Source: Bauldia sp. (GTDB lineage Bacteria; Pseudomonadota; Alphaproteobacteria; Rhizobiales; Kaistiaceae). Taken from it: a stretch of DNA of 34,698 nt. A program made the translations under genes and the position numbers. The DNA is taken from contig JALHRF010000036.1 of assembly GCA_022841545.1 (NCBI GenBank), positions 1-34,698 of the forward strand, read 5' to 3'. The notes beneath the pieces are model-generated. The model was not told the origin of the DNA and did no database searches. It saw only the letters and a list, made by a program, of their open reading frames with translations. Of the stretch, positions 30,923 to 34,698 are shown piece by piece (the first letter of the stretch is position 1; the number at the start of each line of letters is the position of its first letter).

Positions 30923-32272
30923 ATGTCTGCCGAGCGGATGCCCGACGTCGCCAGGGGCCGGCTGAGCCCGGAAGACTACGCCCGCAATTTCGCCGACCTC
31001 CACCCGCCGCTCGAGCGCCACGAGGCCTTCGTCGAGGCCGACCGCTGCTACTTCTGCTACGATGCGCCTTGCGTCACCGCCTGCCCGACCTCGATCGACA
31101 TCCCGCTCTTCATCCGCGAAATCCTCACCGACAACCCCAAGGGCGCCGCGGAAACGATCCTGTCGGCCAACATCCTCGGCGGGATGTGCGCCCGCGTCTG
31201 CCCGGTCGAGACGCTCTGCGAGGAAGCCTGCGTGCGCGAAGCGGCGGAGGGCAAGCCGGTGAAGATCGGCCACCTCCAGCGCTACGCCACCGACGTCATG
31301 ATGGAATCCGGCGAGCATCCCTTCGAGCGGGCTGCGCCCACGGGGAAGCGCGTCGCGGTGGTCGGCGGCGGGCCTGCGGGGCTCTCCTGCGCCCACCGTC
31401 TCGCCACTCACGGCCATGAGGTCGTGATCTACGAGGCGCGGCCGAAGATCGGCGGCCTCAACGAATACGGCATCGCCGCCTACAAGGTGCCGGGCGGGTT
31501 CGCGCAGCGCGAGGTCGACTTCGTGCTCTCCGTCGGCGGCATCACGGTCCAGACCGGCAAGGCGCTCGGCCGCGACATCGCGCTCGACGAACTGCGCCGC
31601 TCCTTCGATGCGGTGTTCGTCGGCCTCGGGCTCGCCGGCGTGAACGCGGTGACCCTGACAGAGCACGAGCTCGCGGGCACACGCCACGCCGTGCACTACA
31701 TCGCCGAGCTTCGCCAGGCCGAGGACCTGTCGACCCTGCCCGTGGGACGCCACGTCGTGGTGATCGGCGGCGGGATGACCGCCATCGACAAGGCGGTCCA
31801 GGCAAAGCGCCTCGGCGCCGAGGACGTGACCATGGTCTATCGCCGCGGCCCGGACCGGATGGGCGCGAGCCAGTTCGAGCGCGATCTCGCCCAGACCGAT
31901 GGGGTGAAGATCAAGTACAACGCCCAGCCGAGGCGGCTGATCGAAACCAATGGCCACGTCACAGGCGTCGAGTTCGAGTACACGACCGAGCGCGACGGGC
32001 GGCTCGCCGGCACCGGGAGAACCTTCGTCATCGATGCCGACATGGTGTTCTGGGCGACGGGCCAGGCCTTCACGCCCGAGGCGCTGAACGGCGCCGCCGA
32101 AACGATCGAACTGCGCGACGGTCGCATCAGCGTCGACGCCGAGCGGCGGACCTCGCTTTCCCGCGTCTGGGCGGGTGGCGACTGCGTCTATGGCGGCGAG
32201 GACCTTACCGTCGTCGCGGTCGAGGACGGCAAGATCGCCGCGGAGTCGATCAACAAGGCTCTGCTTGGATAA
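30923..32272 (+). CDS. preT: NAD-dependent dihydropyrimidine dehydrogenase subunit PreT
   Basis: 449 residues from ATG 30923 (GTG 30905 in frame is possible). N-terminal Fe-S domain with two 4Fe-4S ligand sets: C42, C45, C50, C54 (CYFCYDAPCVTAC) and C89, C93, C99, C103 (MCARVCPVETLCEEAC). FAD-binding GxGxxG in VAVVGGGPAGLS (144-155), then NAD-binding VVVIGGGMTAIDKAVQ and the C-terminal FAD motif VWAGGDCVYGGEDLTVVAV. PreT passes electrons from NAD(H) to PreA, which reduces uracil or thymine or oxidises dihydropyrimidines in the first step of the reductive pyrimidine pathway in the cytoplasm. preA lies 1.26 kb downstream, with a DUF3300 gene between. GIAAYKVP in the GLNEYGIAAYKVP stretch is typical of PreT. 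Confidence 0.95.
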   Translation: MSAERMPDVARGRLSPEDYARNFADLHPPLERHEAFVEADRCYFCYDAPCVTACPTSIDIPLFIREILTDNPKGAAETILSANILGGMCARVCPVETLCEEACVREAAEGKPVKIGHLQRYATDVMMESGEHPFERAAPTGKRVAVVGGGPAGLSCAHRLATHGHEVVIYEARPKIGGLNEYGIAAYKVPGGFAQREVDFVLSVGGITVQTGKALGRDIALDELRRSFDAVFVGLGLAGVNAVTLTEHELAGTRHAVHYIAELRQAEDLSTLPVGRHVVVIGGGMTAIDKAVQAKRLGAEDVTMVYRRGPDRMGASQFERDLAQTDGVKIKYNAQPRRLIETNGHVTGVEFEYTTERDGRLAGTGRTFVIDADMVFWATGQAFTPEALNGAAETIELRDGRISVDAERRTSLSRVWAGGDCVYGGEDLTVVAVEDGKIAAESINKALLG

Positions 32273-32403
32273 ATCCACGCAAGCTTTCGCTCACCCTTTG
32301 ACTCGAGTCTTCTCCCCGGCCTGATCCGGTCGTGATATCTCGTTGCGCGCCGCAACCGGGACAACCCGCGGCGCTCATCTCGACAGATATCGGAGACAAC
32401 TTC

Positions 32404-33360
32404 ATGCGCGCGGCACTTCGGGGTGTTGCCCTGACAATCCTACTCATGGCGTCGTCGGCCACGGTCGGCGCGCAGGAACAACCCGCCGGCACGGCGGCGC
32501 CGCCGGCGGCCACCGAATCGCCCTCCGTCGGCGCATCAGGGTCGACGCTCAGCGCCGCCCAGCTCGCACAGCTGGTCGCGCCGATCGCCCTTTACCCCGA
32601 CGAACTGCTGTCCGACATCCTCATGGCCTCGACCTATCCCGTCGAGATCGTCGAAGCCACTCGCTGGTACGAGGCCAACAAGGGCCTGACCCTGACGGCG
32701 CTGACCTCCGCCCTCGACCAGCAGACCTGGCACGCTGGCGTCAAGTCGCTGATGGCGACCCCCTCGGTGCTCGAGATGATGAACAGCCAGCTCGGCTGGA
32801 CGCAGCAGCTCGGCACCGCCGTGCTCAACCAGCAATCCGCCGTCATGGCAGCCGTGCAGGAGCTCCGCGCCCAGGCCCAGGCGGCGAACCAGCTGCAGTC
32901 CAACCAGCAGCAGAACGTCGCCGTCCAGACCGAGGGAAGCCAGCAGGTCATCAGCATCCAGCCGACCACCGCCGGCACGATCTTCGTGCCCTATTACGAC
33001 CCCGCGGTGGTCTATGGCCGCTGGGCCTGGCCCGACTATCTCCCCTACTACTGGGCGCCGCCCGTCGGCGTCGCCATCGGCCGCGGCATCACCTTCGGTG
33101 TCGGGTTCGCCATCGGCGATCCGAGCTGGCGCGGGTACTGGGGCGGCTACTGGGGCGGCTTCGACTGGTGGCACGGCAACATCATGGTGCACAACAACGT
33201 CTTCGTGAACGACAACGTCCACGTCAACGTCAACAACTGGCAGCACGACGACAACGACCGCTACGACGACTACCACGACGCCTATCGCGACGACGGTGAC
33301 GACCGGCATGACTATGGCGGTGGCGGCTTCCGTGGCGGCGACTATAGACGCGGACGCTGA
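32404..33360 (+). CDS. Exported DUF3300 family protein
   Basis: 318 residues from ATG 32404 with a Sec signal peptide (1-23, cleavage after VGA). DUF3300 signatures: LAQLVAPIALYPDELLSDILMAS, YPVEIVEATRWYEAN, ALDQQTWHAGVKSLMATPSVLEMM, LGWTQQLGTAVLNQQ, then FVPYYDPAVVYGRWAWPDYLPYYW. The C-terminal third is rich in Trp, Gly, Asp and His/Asn repeats (NNVFVNDNVHVNVNN), typical for the family. It is an envelope protein of unknown function. It sits between preT and preA in the same direction but is unlikely to act in pyrimidine catabolism. A hairpin follows it. Confidence 0.9.
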   Translation: MRAALRGVALTILLMASSATVGAQEQPAGTAAPPAATESPSVGASGSTLSAAQLAQLVAPIALYPDELLSDILMASTYPVEIVEATRWYEANKGLTLTALTSALDQQTWHAGVKSLMATPSVLEMMNSQLGWTQQLGTAVLNQQSAVMAAVQELRAQAQAANQLQSNQQQNVAVQTEGSQQVISIQPTTAGTIFVPYYDPAVVYGRWAWPDYLPYYWAPPVGVAIGRGITFGVGFAIGDPSWRGYWGGYWGGFDWWHGNIMVHNNVFVNDNVHVNVNNWQHDDNDRYDDYHDAYRDDGDDRHDYGGGGFRGGDYRRGR

Positions 33361-33379
33361 TCCGACATTGGGATATCGG

Positions 33380-33403
33380 GGCCGCGCGGGAGACTGCGCG
33401 GCC
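33380..33403 (+). terminator. Hairpin after the DUF3300 gene
   Basis: GGCCGCGC (33380-33387), 8-nt loop, GCGCGGCC (33396-33403), 19 nt after the stop. No clear U tract (GTTCGCATT follows), but the position fits a transcription end before the separate preA promoter. Confidence 0.5.
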
Positions 33404-33434
33404 GTTCGCATTCCGGCGATTGACGGCGCGGCAG

Positions 33435-33468
33435 AAATTTGTCCAAATGATCAAGAGTTATTCTAAAC
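33435..33468 (+). promoter_or_regulatory. preA promoter with RutR-like operator
   Basis: TTGTCCAAATGATCAA (33439-33454), -35 TTGTCC and -10 TCTAAA 17 bp apart. The 34-bp block differs from the preT block (30861-30894) only at two bases (CG versus TA after GAGT). It lies 61 bp before the preA start. Confidence 0.65.
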
Positions 33469-33529
33469 CGCGTTGATCGCGCCTTCGGTCCGTCGCCCCG
33501 GCCGCGGCGCCGGAACGGAGGATTGACAA

Positions 33530-34698
33530 ATGGCAGATCTCCGCAGCGAATTCGTCGGCATCAAGACGCCGAACCCGTTCTGGTTGGCCTCCGCGCCGCC
33601 GACCGACAAGGAGTACAATGTCGTCCGCGCCTTCAAGGCAGGATGGGGCGGCGTGGTGTGGAAGACGCTCGGGGAGGATCCGCCGATCGTCAACGTCTCC
33701 GGCCCCCGCTACGGCGCGATCCATTCCGGCGACCGGCGGCTGATCGGCCTCAACAACCTCGAACTGATCACCGACCGTGAACTCGAGGTGAACCTTCAGG
33801 AGATCAAGCGGGTCAAGCGCGACTGGCCCGACCGCGGACTGCTCGTCTCGCTCATGGTGCCGTGCGAGGAGCCGAGCTGGCAGTGGATCCTCAGAAAGGT
33901 CGAGGAGACGGAATGCGACGGCGTCGAGCTCAATTTCGGCTGCCCGCATGGCATGAGCGAGCGCGGCATGGGCTCGGCCGTCGGACAGGTGCCGGAATAC
34001 ATCGAGATGGTGGCGCGCTGGTGCAAGGCCGCGACGCGGATGCCCGTGGTGGTCAAGCTCACCCCCAACATCACCGATATCCGCTACCCGGCGCGGGCGG
34101 CGCACAAGGGCGGCGCCGATGCGGTGTCCCTGGTCAACACCATCAACTCGATCACCTCCGTCGACCTCGACGATTTCGCCCCCGAGCCGACCATCGACGG
34201 CAAGGGCAGCCACGGCGGCTATTGCGGCCCGGCGATCAAGCCGATCGCGATGTCGATGGTCTCCGAGATCGCCCGGGACAAGGAGACCTACGGCTTCCCG
34301 ATCTCCGGCATCGGCGGCATCACCACCTGGCGCGATGCGGCCGAATTCATGGCGCTCGGCGCGACCAACGTCCAGGTCTGCACCGCCGCGATGACCTACG
34401 GGTTCAAGATCGTCGAGGAGATGAAGTCGGGCCTGTCGCGCTATCTCGACCAGAAGGGCCTGGCGCTCACCGACCTCATCGGCCGCGCCGTCCCCAACAT
34501 CTCCGACTGGCAGTACCTCAACCTCAACTACGTCACCAAGGCATATATCGACCAGGACCTCTGCATCAGCTGCGGCCGCTGCCACATCGTCTGCGAGGAC
34601 ACCTCGCACCAGGCGATCACCGCCACCAAGGACGGCAAGCGCTATTTCGAGGTCGTCGACAGCGCGTGCGTCGGCTGCAATCTCTGCGTCAATGTCTG
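33530..34698 (+). CDS. preA: NAD-dependent dihydropyrimidine dehydrogenase subunit PreA (3' end beyond window)
   Basis: 389 complete codons before the window edge, from ATG 33530 with GGAGG 8 nt upstream. A DHODH-like FMN barrel starts MADLRSEFVGIKTPNPFWLASAPPT; the substrate and flavin region reads ELNFGCPHGMSERGMGSAVGQ, followed by VVKLTPNITDI, SLVNTINSI and GIGGITTWRDAAEFMALGATNVQVCTA. A C-terminal ferredoxin domain has CISCGRCHIVC and the start of a second cluster, CVGCNLC. PreA holds the pyrimidine-reducing site and partners with PreT. Remaining Reductive-pathway genes (hydantoinase, amidohydrolase) are not in the window and may follow it. Confidence 0.96.
   Translation, partial: MADLRSEFVGIKTPNPFWLASAPPTDKEYNVVRAFKAGWGGVVWKTLGEDPPIVNVSGPRYGAIHSGDRRLIGLNNLELITDRELEVNLQEIKRVKRDWPDRGLLVSLMVPCEEPSWQWILRKVEETECDGVELNFGCPHGMSERGMGSAVGQVPEYIEMVARWCKAATRMPVVVKLTPNITDIRYPARAAHKGGADAVSLVNTINSITSVDLDDFAPEPTIDGKGSHGGYCGPAIKPIAMSMVSEIARDKETYGFPISGIGGITTWRDAAEFMALGATNVQVCTAAMTYGFKIVEEMKSGLSRYLDQKGLALTDLIGRAVPNISDWQYLNLNYVTKAYIDQDLCISCGRCHIVCEDTSHQAITATKDGKRYFEVVDSACVGCNLCVNV

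Noticed and set aside
32300..32309. GACTCGAGTC palindrome before the DUF3300 gene
   Set aside because: Short and isolated, with no second copy or promoter context.
1..34698. CRISPR arrays, tRNA or rRNA genes
   Set aside because: No regularly spaced repeats and no cloverleaf or rRNA-like conserved segments were seen.

Overview
The window is high-GC chromosomal DNA that reads as a free-living alphaproteobacterium, possibly Hyphomicrobiales or Rhodospirillales; the exact taxon cannot be fixed from sequence alone. The clues are strong G/C bias at third codon positions, DUF2277 and DUF4170 proteins typical of this class, an isocitrate lyase divergent from a ScfR-type regulator, several Tat-exported oxidoreductases and a PreTA pyrimidine-reduction pair. 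No rRNA, tRNA or CRISPR array was seen.

Region 1 (1-5640): a minus-strand run of an ATP-grasp protein, a repeat-plus-kinase protein and the start of cobG (precorrin-3B synthase, cut by the window edge). Divergent from the ATP-grasp gene is a plus-strand run: a 63-residue basic peptide with a repeated KVG[I/L]xKxR motif, a HExxH-type putative peptide beta-hydroxylase, an exported Inh-like protein and a DUF2277 protein. Peptide, ATP-grasp ligase-like protein and HExxH enzyme together look like an uncharacterised RiPP-type peptide-modification locus, and this is the best candidate for a new system here.

Region 2 (5780-12330): a serine-hydrolase-fold protein lacking the usual SxxK residues, a DUF2207-LemA membrane pair, an exported metallophosphoesterase, an orphan ParA ATPase and an exported NTF2/SnoaL-like protein. 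Region 3 (12340-22380): a Tat-exported FAD-linked oxidase gene broken by one in-frame TGA; a divergent two-subunit periplasmic molybdenum hydroxylase; and a complete sugar-type ABC importer (binding protein, double ATPase, two permeases). The importer is bracketed by a second, degenerate copy of the last ~130 bp of the hydroxylase small-subunit gene, which records a duplication or insertion. Region 4 (22400-25510): DUF4170 protein and isocitrate lyase on the minus strand, divergent from a ScfR/RamB-like regulator, with operator-like symmetry between them.

Region 5 (25520-29165): a higBA toxin-antitoxin module split by a 2905-bp IS1595-like element. The element has perfect 24-bp terminal inverted repeats and an 8-bp target duplication that sit inside higB. 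It carries a transposase interrupted by an in-frame TAG, a small gene overlapping it, two passenger genes of unclear role, and an overlooked 40-codon ORF whose Shine-Dalgarno sequence lies in a hairpin. HigA survives as an orphan antitoxin. Region 6 (29358-34698): a membrane protein with a cyclic-nucleotide-binding-like domain, an exported alpha/beta hydrolase, then preT and preA (NAD-dependent dihydropyrimidine dehydrogenase) separated by a DUF3300 gene. preT and preA each have a nearly identical promoter/operator block containing a RutR-like palindrome, which suggests co-regulation by a pyrimidine-sensing repressor.
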